Assembly (NCBI GenBank): GCA_017517745.1
Contig: JAFWYJ010000040.1
Coordinates: forward strand, 148,203 to 212,202
Source: Clostridia bacterium
GTDB taxonomy: Bacteria > Bacillota > Clostridia > Oscillospirales > CAG-272
Reading direction: 5' to 3'
DNA length: 64,000 nt
Shown: in pieces, positions 31,500 to 39,654 of the stretch
Position numbering within the stretch: position 1 is the stretch's first letter
Layout of the letters: the number at the start of each line of letters is the position of its first letter
Position numbers and translations under genes: made by a program
The notes under the pieces: model-generated
The model's database searches: none
Told to the model about the DNA's origin: nothing
What the model saw: the letters and a program-made list of their open reading frames with translations, nothing else

Positions 31500-34400
31500 A
31501 TGTATTATCAAAACGAACCCGACGAAACCCTGGTCATGCTGACGCTGGCGGGCGAGCAAACGGCGTATGAGATCTTGGTGACACGCTATCAGCGTGCGGT
31601 CATCGCCTCTGCCGCATCGGTCACCAAAAATCATTTCATGGCAGAGGATGCCGCGCAGGATGCCTTCGTCACGGCTTGGATGAAGCTGAACACCCTGCAA
31701 GAGCCGAAAAAATACGCCTCTTGGGTATGCCGCATCGCCAAGAACTGTGCCTTGAACATGATCGGCAGATACCGCAGCTTTCTTCCGTTTGACCTGGTGG
31801 AGAATCTCGATCTTTCCGATGGCGGAGCCGAGAATCCCGCCGAGCTTTACGCGCGCTCCGAGGAGCGAGACGAAGTCAACAAAAGCATCGAGGCACTGCC
31901 CGAAAAGGTGCGTCAGATCATTCATCTGCACTATTTCGAGGATCTTTCGATTGCGGAGATCGCGGATCGGATGCGGATCTCCGAGGGAACGGTCAAGTGG
32001 CAGCTTCACGATGGCAGAAAGCGAATCAGAAAGGAGCTTTGCGCAATGAATGAAAAGTATAGTGACACGCTGGTACAGCGAGTGATGAAAAAGGTGGAAG
32101 AGCTGAAGCTCTGGCAGCTCAAAAACGACAAGAGCGGATTTGAAAAGGAATATCAGGAGGTCCTGCGCGAGGTGGAGGAGCTTCCCGAATGTCGCGAAAA
32201 GCAACACGCGCTTGCCGACGTGCTGATGCGCGGCTGGTGGTGGCTGCCCGGAGACAAGAACGATGCGCTCTTTGCGCGCATTGCCAACGCCGCAATGGAG
32301 GGAAAGAACGAGGAGGTCATGAGCTTCATCGTCGCCCGTGAGGATTCCAAGGTCTCGGGAAGAAGTGCGAAAATCGAATTTATCCGCGACAAACAGATCC
32401 CGCGCCTCGAAAAAGCCGGATTTGTGAAAACGCTGGGGCGCGAATGGTTTTGGATGGGTTATTATCTGTTCTGCAAGGAAAGATTCGATGAAGCCGAAGC
32501 CGCGTACGGCAAGGTGGAAGAGATCCTGGAGAAGAGCGATACCTATCATGCACTCGTCCCGTTGGCAAAAAAGATGAAAGAGGTGTTTTCCGCACGCCAC
32601 AAGGAACTGCCAAAGGAACGCTATGAGCTCGGCGGCATGGCGGAGGAATACCGCGTCATCGACGGCAAGCTCCGCTTTTGGAAGAACGAGGGCTTTTCGG
32701 ACGGCTGGATCGAATCGATCGACGAAATGAGCTTGAATATTCTCCGCAACGCGTCAAGCTGTGACGGACTTTTCTTTGCCGATCTTGCACCGGGTGAGAA
32801 GCTTGTGGGCTCTGACGGAACGACGCTTTCTCATCTTTCGGACAATGAAACTCTGGAGACGCCTGCGGGCTGCTTTGAGCGTTGCCAGCTTTGGGAGATC
32901 AGACGCTGGACCGAGACGCAAAAGATCGTTTGCAGAACCTATTACAAGGACGGAGTCGGCATCGTGCGTCAGGATCACGTCACCGACGGCGTGACCGCCA
33001 CCCAGCTCCTCAAGCACTTTGAGATCAAGGGCGGCAAAGGTTTGCTTCCCGTCTATGCCGGCAACGCATGGGAATATACTTCCCAATATGCTCCCGACGT
33101 GATTTCGTCCGAGATCAAGATCGAGGTCGCTTTTGCCGACGAGAAAAAGGTTCTGTTTTCCCGTTGGAAAAACGTTGAAAGACTTGGCTATGATGAAAAT
33201 TCTTGGATCGACACGGTGCAGGAGATCGCCAATGAGTATGCCTATCGTAATGAAGACGGTTGCTACTATCTTCGCGACGTCACACCCGCGATCGAACGCG
33301 CCGAGCGGCTTGCCGCAACGCCGATGGAAAAGGCGTACATCAAAGCCGCGGCATCGGTTGCAAGAAGGATTTTGGCGACCGATCCCGACTTCAATCCCGA
33401 TCACACCGCCAAGGGACATTGGAATTTCTTTGGCAGAGAATACATCCGAAGGAAAAACGATTCTCTTTTGCTGACGGACTATAACTCTCGTTGGAGCTTT
33501 GAGTGGAAGAGCACGGGAACTCTGGGGACTGCCGGAAATCCGGTGCTTTACAACGATATTCTGGGAATTTTGCAGGATGCGACGAACTGTGTTTGGTCGG
33601 ATGAATGGCGAATCGGCGCGTCTCCCATCGTGGAGTACAAAAAATGGGATCGTACCGTCAAAACGCAGATCACCTGCGAGGACGGCGGCACGGTTACCAC
33701 AAAAGCGGGTACGTTTGAAAATTGCTTCAAGCTCTGTCTTGACATTGGCGGAATGACGGACGGAGTTGCATATCGCGGTGGCAAAAAGGTCTATTATTTT
33801 GCCGAGGGCGTCGGCATCGTGCGCACCGAAACCGAATACTGCGGCGGTTCAAGGATCGCGGTTTATGATTTGACCGCTTACGAAGGAACGGGCGAGGGCT
33901 TTATGCCACTTGTGGACGGCATGACGCGCCGCTACGACGCACAGAACCTGACCGACGGCTTCGTGGGGGCGGTGGAATATGCATTCGTCGCGGATGAGGA
34001 TGGCGATATCGTGGTCTTTGCCGACCGCACGGGTATCCGCGAGCTTCCGCCTCCCATCACGCAGTACGGCGCAATTCAGGGGGAAATGATCGAACAGGAA
34101 CTGTTTGATGCCGGAAAATGGCAGGAAAGTCACGTCAAATACGGCGCAAACAATTTCCATTTGTTCCTTCACCTCTTCGCAAGACCCGGACGCAACCGAA
34201 ACGACGTAAGAAGATCCATCGAGATCAACGGATTTTATATGAATATGATGGAGATGCTTGGCAAGGAGGGGGAGGTTCCGCCCGCTTGGTACGGGCTGTA
34301 TGCATGGACTGCGACGGTCAAGGCGGCGGCACTCTTCGGGAACGGCAAGAACGAGAGCGGCTATGAAGCCCTTGAGATTGCCTTCCGTCACTGCGAAAAG

Positions 34401-34706
34401 GTTACCGCCTTCCAAAAAGGAGAGCTTCTCGACACGGGCAAGGAAAAGCTGCTCGGCGGCGTGAAATATGAATACGGAAGAGAAGTGATCGTGCTTCCCG
34501 ACGGATCTCGAGAGCCGATCGAGGAGGGGTGGCGCATGCAATTTGGACTTCGCGGCTTCATTGCTTGCCTGACGGCTTCCGGTGGCTGGGAATGGTTCAA
34601 CACGGTGAGACAGGAGGAGCGCTTCAAGGAATATATCGAGCGTGCCAAGAGGATCGCCGATCAAGCCAAAAAAGCCGCCGAAAGCGCCGCGCGGAAAGCA
34701 AAATAA
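31500..34706 (+). CDS. ECF-type sigma factor fused to a giant C-terminal extension
   Basis: A 1068-residue protein; ordinary ECF sigma factors have about 180. Residues 20-85 match sigma region 2 (RYQRAVIASAASVTKNHFMAEDAAQDAFVTAW is the core) and 125-178 match region 4 (LPEKVRQIIHLHYFEDLSIAEIA, then SEGTVKWQL). The remaining near 890 residues have no membrane segment. After a helical part (190-380, TPR-like around 320-350) the extension holds a duplicated module. One copy near 452-530 has TPAGCFERC, YYKDGVGIVR and LLPVYAGNAWEY; the other near 732-815 has TKAGTFENC, YYFAEGVGIVR and FMPLVDGMTRRY. The C-terminal 25 residues are basic and alanine-rich. No anti-sigma gene lies nearby, so the extension may itself sense and regulate. 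Ribosome site AAAGGAG precedes ATG 31500. Confidence 0.85.
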   Translation: MYYQNEPDETLVMLTLAGEQTAYEILVTRYQRAVIASAASVTKNHFMAEDAAQDAFVTAWMKLNTLQEPKKYASWVCRIAKNCALNMIGRYRSFLPFDLVENLDLSDGGAENPAELYARSEERDEVNKSIEALPEKVRQIIHLHYFEDLSIAEIADRMRISEGTVKWQLHDGRKRIRKELCAMNEKYSDTLVQRVMKKVEELKLWQLKNDKSGFEKEYQEVLREVEELPECREKQHALADVLMRGWWWLPGDKNDALFARIANAAMEGKNEEVMSFIVAREDSKVSGRSAKIEFIRDKQIPRLEKAGFVKTLGREWFWMGYYLFCKERFDEAEAAYGKVEEILEKSDTYHALVPLAKKMKEVFSARHKELPKERYELGGMAEEYRVIDGKLRFWKNEGFSDGWIESIDEMSLNILRNASSCDGLFFADLAPGEKLVGSDGTTLSHLSDNETLETPAGCFERCQLWEIRRWTETQKIVCRTYYKDGVGIVRQDHVTDGVTATQLLKHFEIKGGKGLLPVYAGNAWEYTSQYAPDVISSEIKIEVAFADEKKVLFSRWKNVERLGYDENSWIDTVQEIANEYAYRNEDGCYYLRDVTPAIERAERLAATPMEKAYIKAAASVARRILATDPDFNPDHTAKGHWNFFGREYIRRKNDSLLLTDYNSRWSFEWKSTGTLGTAGNPVLYNDILGILQDATNCVWSDEWRIGASPIVEYKKWDRTVKTQITCEDGGTVTTKAGTFENCFKLCLDIGGMTDGVAYRGGKKVYYFAEGVGIVRTETEYCGGSRIAVYDLTAYEGTGEGFMPLVDGMTRRYDAQNLTDGFVGAVEYAFVADEDGDIVVFADRTGIRELPPPITQYGAIQGEMIEQELFDAGKWQESHVKYGANNFHLFLHLFARPGRNRNDVRRSIEINGFYMNMMEMLGKEGEVPPAWYGLYAWTATVKAAALFGNGKNESGYEALEIAFRHCEKVTAFQKGELLDTGKEKLLGGVKYEYGREVIVLPDGSREPIEEGWRMQFGLRGFIACLTASGGWEWFNTVRQEERFKEYIERAKRIADQAKKAAESAARKAK

Positions 34707-34738
34707 GCGCAACTGTCAAAAGCAGACGAAAATCAAAC

Positions 34739-34772
34739 CCGCCGAGAGTAACCTTTTGGTCGCTCTCGGCGG
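34739..34772. terminator. Bidirectional terminator between sigma factor and DUF362 genes
   Basis: A 15-bp imperfect hairpin, outer stem CCGCCGAGAG with CTCTCGGCGG, TTTT loop. Its layout, including one mismatch and the inner ACC/GGT pairing, is the same as in the hairpin at 5669-5704. Confidence 0.8.
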
Positions 34773-34778
34773 ATCTTG

Positions 34779-35924
34779 TTATTTTCTTCGGTTCAGCACT
34801 CTCGCAATCAGCGGGCGGTGGACCTTCATCGCGCCCACGGGGCAAAATTCCTGACAGCAGAAGCAGGTGATGCAGGTGCTTTTGTTGATTTTTGGAATCC
34901 CGTTTTTCATGACGATGGCATGCGCGGGGCAGATCTCAGCGCATTTTTTGCAGGAAATGCAAGCTTTTTTGTCGGGACGCGGCTCGGCGCGCAGGGCAGA
35001 GCGGACGAACATCGCGGCAAATTTTCCGTGCCCCTCAAATTGCAGGCTGCGGCGAACGTGAATGTTATCAAAGTCGCTGACGCAAAACTGTTCCAGATTT
35101 CCGTGTACCGTCAGCTTGGTGGCATCGTCGGGGATCAGTCCACTCTCGACAGCAACCTCCAGCGTGGGAACGTCCTTTGGTGTCAGTCCGATCAGGCTCG
35201 CGCAAGCAAGGTCGAGCGCGTGAGGCGACTTGGACGCCAACAGTGCCCCCAGGTGACGCGGCTTTCCCTGTGTCGGTCCGTTGCCCTCCATGCCAACGAT
35301 GGCATCGGCAAGGCAAAGCTTGACCTTTGGCGCGAAATAGGCATTGAGATCGAGCATCATTTTCGCAAAATCGCGATGGTTGGGGTAGCGAAAATGATAT
35401 TCCGGCTTGAACGTGCCCGGCACGACGCCGAACATATTCTTTGCCGCCGCGCTCATTCCCATCATTCCATGGGTTTTGAGCTTGCAAAAATCAATGATGG
35501 CATCGGCATCGTCAAGATAAGCCGTGTAGGTGAATTGATGCGCGACCATCGCGTCCGGAAACTCTGCTTCGCGACTCTCAAAATTCTGATTGAGCGCAGC
35601 TCCCGCTGCCTCGGCTTGCTTCATGCCGGTCACGTGATAGATGCGGTTGACGACCGCGGCATTATAAAGCCCTCCCGGGCTGTCTCCGATGAGAGGCTCG
35701 GCGCCCTTCTCGCGCAGAAGTCTGACCAATGCGCAGAGCAGGGAAGGATGCGTGGTGGCGGCAAGCTCGGGCTTCATCATGGAAACGAGATTGGCTTTGA
35801 TGGCGATCTTCATTCCCGCCACCACCCAATCCAAGCCGCCGATCGGCTCGAGAACGCGACGGAGAGCCTCTGTGACCTCGGCGTCGTCGTAGGAGGTGCA
35901 GGAAACGATGGAAACGTCGGACAT
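34779..35924 (-). CDS. DUF362 domain protein with C-terminal ferredoxin domain
   Basis: A 381-residue protein. The N-terminal DUF362 domain (about 1-300) has VAGMKIAIKANLVS, the GDSPGG motif, FCKLKTHGMMGMSAAAKNMFG and LADAIVGMEGNGP. The C-terminus has two 4Fe-4S motifs, CISCKKCAEICP and CITCFCCQEFCP. DUF362 proteins are common in anaerobes; the ferredoxin tail implies electron transfer, but the substrate is not known. Relatives have been described as uncharacterised iron-sulfur oxidoreductases. It is transcribed alone, with the ribosome site AAAGGACGG before ATG 35924, and ends at a shared terminator with the sigma factor gene. Confidence 0.9.
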   Translation of the reverse strand: MSDVSIVSCTSYDDAEVTEALRRVLEPIGGLDWVVAGMKIAIKANLVSMMKPELAATTHPSLLCALVRLLREKGAEPLIGDSPGGLYNAAVVNRIYHVTGMKQAEAAGAALNQNFESREAEFPDAMVAHQFTYTAYLDDADAIIDFCKLKTHGMMGMSAAAKNMFGVVPGTFKPEYHFRYPNHRDFAKMMLDLNAYFAPKVKLCLADAIVGMEGNGPTQGKPRHLGALLASKSPHALDLACASLIGLTPKDVPTLEVAVESGLIPDDATKLTVHGNLEQFCVSDFDNIHVRRSLQFEGHGKFAAMFVRSALRAEPRPDKKACISCKKCAEICPAHAIVMKNGIPKINKSTCITCFCCQEFCPVGAMKVHRPLIARVLNRRK

Positions 35925-35959
35925 TTTCGTTCCGTCCTTTCGAAAATTTTCTTACCATC

Positions 35960-35988
35960 ATCATACCACTTTTTTCTCAAAATCGCAA
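35960..35988 (-). promoter_or_regulatory. Promoter of the DUF362 gene
   Basis: Minus strand TTGCGA (35983-35988), 17-nt spacer, TATGAT (35960-35965). Confidence 0.65.
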
Positions 35989-36031
35989 GGCTTTTTTCGA
36001 AAAAACACCGAAAATACCGAAAAAACAGTCT

Positions 36032-36961
36032 TTATAAAAGAATCGGAAAGGTGAACAGCACCCGACGCAGGTCACAGTAGATCGCGTGCCAATCCGAGGC
36101 GGGCAGAGGATTGCATCCCTCTCCGCATTCGAGCGTGAAGGCGGGAAGCCCCAAGCTTTGCACGCACCAATCGGTCAGTCCGCCGAACGAGGCGAGCCCC
36201 TCGGCGTCCGCAAGACGGTATCCGCTGATGCGCGCGATGCGTTGCGCCGCGAATTTTGATTTCGGCAGCTCGATGCCGCCGCTACGATAATAGATCTCTT
36301 TCCCTTGCGTATGTAGCGTCAAAATTCCCGACAAATTGTCATGAAAACGGATCCAACGGCAAAGCGCGGCGACCTCTGGCTCGGATTCGGCTTCCTCGCC
36401 GCTGTATCGAGTGGGCGCACCTCCCGCGATGCCGCTCTCACACTCGCGTTTTTTGTATTCTGCGAAGCCCGCGTCGTAATTGTGATTGAGATCGACACCG
36501 CGCGCGTTGGCTTGCCAATGGGAAAAATCGCCGTTTCCGCCGTTCATGGCGGTCACGCGTTCGTACAGAGGATTGTCCTGCGAAACACCGTGGATCTGGT
36601 AGTCCACTCCGTCGGGATTGAGCATGGGGAGGATCCAGATCGAGTGTGCTTGCAAAAAAAGCGATGAGGAATAGCGGTAAAAATAGCGCTTTTCGCGGAA
36701 GCATTCACAAATATCCTTCACAAAACGCATCAAAACCATCGAGGTGATCCACTCCATGCCGTGATGCGCACCGACGTAGAGCACCGCGTGCGCACCCGAG
36801 CCGATGCGGAGAAGCGGGATCTCGCGCCCGAGAATGCTCTGCCCGAGTGTGTGGCGCTCCAAAAAAGGATATTCTCCCGTCACGGCTTCCACGGCTTGCA
36901 TCAAGGCGTTGTGATCGAACGGATCGGGATCGTTTGCAAAGAGGGGCTTTTCATTCATCAT
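36032..36961 (-). CDS. M14 family zinc carboxypeptidase (gamma-D-glutamyl-diaminopimelate peptidase-like)
   Basis: A 309-residue M14 peptidase. The zinc ligands are in GAHHGMEW (His and Glu) and LTLHTQG (His). NPDGVDYQIHG, NARGVDLNHNYD (substrate-binding Arg and Asn) and TLECGEG (catalytic Glu) complete the active site. Bacterial members of this branch cleave the gamma-D-Glu-diaminopimelate bond in wall peptides. There is no signal peptide, so it would act on imported muropeptides in the cytoplasm. ATG 36961 follows AAAGGAGAC; ATG 36958 is possible too. A longer frame upstream would run across the divergent promoter region. Confidence 0.85.
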   Translation of the reverse strand: MMNEKPLFANDPDPFDHNALMQAVEAVTGEYPFLERHTLGQSILGREIPLLRIGSGAHAVLYVGAHHGMEWITSMVLMRFVKDICECFREKRYFYRYSSSLFLQAHSIWILPMLNPDGVDYQIHGVSQDNPLYERVTAMNGGNGDFSHWQANARGVDLNHNYDAGFAEYKKRECESGIAGGAPTRYSGEEAESEPEVAALCRWIRFHDNLSGILTLHTQGKEIYYRSGGIELPKSKFAAQRIARISGYRLADAEGLASFGGLTDWCVQSLGLPAFTLECGEGCNPLPASDWHAIYCDLRRVLFTFPILL

Positions 36962-37067
36962 GATCTGACGTCTCCTTTCCCAACCAACGAAATATTTGAT
37001 TTTGTTATCAGAATATGTGACGACAGAGAAAATATTTACAAATAAGTCGAGAAATCGCATCGCAAGT

Positions 37068-37077
37068 ATGCTATAAT
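37068..37077 (+). promoter_or_regulatory. Extended -10 promoter of the membrane protein gene
   Basis: TATAAT (37072-37077) preceded by TGC, with no recognisable -35 at the usual distance. It lies 30 nt before the start at 37108. Confidence 0.45.
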
Positions 37078-37107
37078 AAAAGAAAATAAACGAGAAAGGG
37101 ATTGTCA

Positions 37108-37860
37108 ATGGAGCACTCTTTGTTTGACCGCCTCCGCCAAAAGAGAATGACGGTGCGGCTTTTTATCTGCTTGTTTGCGATCGCGGCGTTTTATGCCGCC
37201 GTTTGCACCCCTCTGTCGCGTTTCGTTTTGAGCGACGTGCTGCTTTCCGGTACCATGCTGCCTCTTTTCTTGGATGCGCTTTTGCTAATTTGTAACTATT
37301 TGTTTTATTGGATTGCCTTCGCATTTTTGGTTTTTGCATTGATTCGTCGGGATCTGCGCTCCTGCAAGCCGATGCTCGCGGTGTATGCCGCGGCGGTTGT
37401 TTTCCGCTATCTTGCCAATCAAATCGCAGATTTTTGTGTGGTTGGATTTCCGCCCATCAACGACTTTTTCTCGCTGTATCTACCGTATTGCTTGCTGGAC
37501 GTGCTGTTTGATTTTCTTCAGATGGGAATTGTTGTTTGGGTGACGCTGGCTTTGAAGAGCGGCGCGAACAATCCCAACGGCATCTTGGAATCGGAGATGC
37601 CGTTGACAAAGCTTTGGGATTGGAAAAAGAGAAGCTTGCGCGCGGTGTTCTGCGCCGCCGCCGTTCCCGCCGCCGTTCGCTTGCTATCGCGCATCCGATA
37701 CGATATTTGGTACGGCATTCCCCGCGGAATGTCCGATCTGTTGTGGATGATCGCCGCATATCTGTTTGACGTTGCTTGCTTGTGGATCGGATATTTCTTC
37801 ATTCTCATTCTTTTCAATCGTTTTTGGGGGCGGGAAAAGGAAGCAAATTCAGAAGGATAA
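37108..37860 (+). CDS. Multi-pass membrane protein of unknown function
   Basis: A 250-residue protein with five or six hydrophobic segments: about 18-40, 46-72, 84-100, 115-145, 175-190 and 215-240. Two segments are separated by a loop with SGANNPNGILESEMP. I recognise no family. The C-terminus is short and charged (FWGREKEANSEG). ATG 37108 follows GAGAAAGGG; a TTG two codons upstream is less likely. It stands alone between a divergent peptidase gene and a bidirectional terminator shared with ruvB. Function cannot be inferred from context. Confidence 0.7.
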   Translation: MEHSLFDRLRQKRMTVRLFICLFAIAAFYAAVCTPLSRFVLSDVLLSGTMLPLFLDALLLICNYLFYWIAFAFLVFALIRRDLRSCKPMLAVYAAAVVFRYLANQIADFCVVGFPPINDFFSLYLPYCLLDVLFDFLQMGIVVWVTLALKSGANNPNGILESEMPLTKLWDWKKRSLRAVFCAAAVPAAVRLLSRIRYDIWYGIPRGMSDLLWMIAAYLFDVACLWIGYFFILILFNRFWGREKEANSEG

Positions 37861-37861
37861 A

Positions 37862-37900
37862 ACAAAAAACCGTGATTTGAAAAGAATCACGGTTTTTTGT
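37862..37900. terminator. Bidirectional terminator
   Basis: Perfect 16-bp stem (37862-37877 with 37885-37900) containing ACCGTGATT and runs of A and T; it serves both the membrane protein gene and the ruvAB operon. Confidence 0.88.
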
Positions 37901-37913
37901 TGTGAAATGGTCT

Positions 37914-38981
37914 TTATGCCTCGGAATCAAACATTTTCAGTTGTTCCTCTTGTGTGGGCTTGGGGGCATGATAGGGAATTCCGAGATGCTCATACGCCAA
38001 TCGTGTGACACATCTGCCGCGCGGGGTACGGCTGAGGAATCCGATCTGCATCAGATATGGTTCGTACATATCCTCCAGCGTGATGGCTTCCTCTCCGACG
38101 GTTGCGGCAAGCGTTTCCAAACCGACGGGACCGCCGTCATAGAATTTGATGATGGTTTCCAGCATCCTTCTGTCGACGTTGTCAAGACCGAGTCGGTCGA
38201 TCTCCAGACGGTTGAGCGCATAGTTGGCGATGTCGGAATCGATCACACCGTTTCCTTTGACCTGCGCGAAGTCTCGCACACGCTTGAGCAAACGGTTGGC
38301 AATTCGCGGCGTTCCGCGTGAGCGGCTTGCGATTTCGATCGCGCCGTCGTCGGTGATCTCCATTTCAAGGATCCCCGCGTTTCTGCGAACGATGGTGGCA
38401 AGCTCCTCGGTGGTGTAAAGCTCCAGCTTGAGGATCACACCGAAACGATCGCGCAACGGTGTGGTCATTTGGCCCGCGCGGGTGGTGGCACCCACCAACG
38501 TAAAGCGCGGCAGATCGATGCGAATGCTACGCGCGGCGGGGCCTTTTCCGATGATGATATCGAGCGCGTAATCCTCCATCGCAGGGTAGAGAATCTCCTC
38601 GACCGAGCGCGAAAGACGGTGGATTTCGTCGATAAAGAGAACGTCTCCTTCATTGAGATTGGTGAGGATCGCGGCAAGATCTCCTTGCTTTTCGATCGCA
38701 GGTCCCGAGGTGATGCGAATATTCACGCCCATTTCTGCGGCGATGATGTTGGAAAGCGTGGTTTTTCCGAGTCCGGGAGGACCGTAAAGAAGCACGTGAT
38801 CCAGGGGATCGTTGCGCTTTTTCGCGGCTTCGATATAGATCTTCAGGTTCTCCTTCGCCTTTTCCTGGCCGATGTATTCATCAAGCGTTTTGGGGCGGAG
38901 CGAAATCTCTACGTCGGAGTCCTCGGAGGTATATCCCGTGTTCATGATCCGATTTTCAAAATCAAATTCGTTGGTATCCAT
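37914..38981 (-). CDS. ruvB: Holliday junction branch migration ATPase RuvB
   Basis: A 355-residue AAA+ motor of the RuvABC resolvasome. The start of the core is [18 protein letters not shown]. It has Walker [10 protein letters not shown], Walker B FIDEIHRL, the sensor-1 segment [20 protein letters not shown] with the arginine finger, and a C-terminal winged helix with [21 protein letters not shown]. RuvB hexamers pump DNA through RuvA-bound junctions. It is the last gene of a minus-strand operon with ruvA (24-nt gap), yfhO and the DUF951 gene, and ends at the shared terminator. Ribosome site GAAGGAGC precedes ATG 38981. Confidence 0.97.
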   Translation of the reverse strand: MDTNEFDFENRIMNTGYTSEDSDVEISLRPKTLDEYIGQEKAKENLKIYIEAAKKRNDPLDHVLLYGPPGLGKTTLSNIIAAEMGVNIRITSGPAIEKQGDLAAILTNLNEGDVLFIDEIHRLSRSVEEILYPAMEDYALDIIIGKGPAARSIRIDLPRFTLVGATTRAGQMTTPLRDRFGVILKLELYTTEELATIVRRNAGILEMEITDDGAIEIASRSRGTPRIANRLLKRVRDFAQVKGNGVIDSDIANYALNRLEIDRLGLDNVDRRMLETIIKFYDGGPVGLETLAATVGEEAITLEDMYEPYLMQIGFLSRTPRGRCVTRLAYEHLGIPYHAPKPTQEEQLKMFDSEA

Positions 38982-39005
38982 GCGCCGTTTGTGCTCCTTC
39001 CCGCA

Positions 39006-39641
39006 TTAGTATTTCATCAGTTTTTTGAGGGCTGCGCGAATGATCTCCTCAAGATCCATGCCGTCGGTGTTGATGGTTTTGAGCACGTTCAGTGCCTCCG
39101 CCTTGGAGTAACCGAGCACGATCAGCGCGTCGGTCGCCTCCGAAAGCTTTCCACGAGCCGCGGGGGAGGAGACGGGCGACGAAACACTTCCCGAGAAAGA
39201 GGTAAGACCCTCACCCGCGTGCTCCTTCATCAGCTTGTCCTTGAGTTCGAGAATGATGCGCGCGGCGGTTTTCGGTCCGATGCCGTTTGCCTTTGCGATC
39301 GTTTTTTTGTCCTCTGTGCAAACCGCGAGCGCGAATTTTTCGGGAGAAAGCAGGGAAAGGATCGACATTGCCGCCTTCGGGCCGACACCCGACACCGTGA
39401 TCAGAAGCTTGAACGAGGCAAGCTCGGTTTCGGTTGCAAAGCCGAACAACTCGACACCGTCCTCGCGCACCGCCATGTGGGTGTAAAGAAGGACGGTCGG
39501 AGGCTCTTTGACCGACCGGTTGGGCGGCATGGCATCATAGGTTGTGCCGCTGATCGTCAGCTTGTAGCCGACCCCTCCCGCGTCGATCACGGCAATTCCG
39601 TTTTCCAGACGGGCAAGCTTTCCGCTAAGATAATAAAACAT
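39006..39641 (-). CDS. ruvA: Holliday junction DNA helicase subunit RuvA
   Basis: A 211-residue junction-binding protein. Domain I is an OB fold (MFYYLSGKLARLENGIAVID and VGYKL at the N-terminus). Domain II has two helix-hairpin-helix motifs, one around LLITVSGVGPKAAMSIL and one around KANGIGPKTAARIILELKD. The C-terminal domain III binds RuvB and ends KAEALNVLKTI...LKKLMKY. ATG 39641 follows AAAGGAAATC. A longer frame would overlap the end of yfhO, whose stop codon lies 13 bases upstream, and would add a very basic low-complexity stretch. It tetramerises on Holliday junctions and loads RuvB. Confidence 0.96.
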   Translation of the reverse strand: MFYYLSGKLARLENGIAVIDAGGVGYKLTISGTTYDAMPPNRSVKEPPTVLLYTHMAVREDGVELFGFATETELASFKLLITVSGVGPKAAMSILSLLSPEKFALAVCTEDKKTIAKANGIGPKTAARIILELKDKLMKEHAGEGLTSFSGSVSSPVSSPAARGKLSEATDALIVLGYSKAEALNVLKTINTDGMDLEEIIRAALKKLMKY

Positions 39642-39654
39642 GGATGATTTCCTT

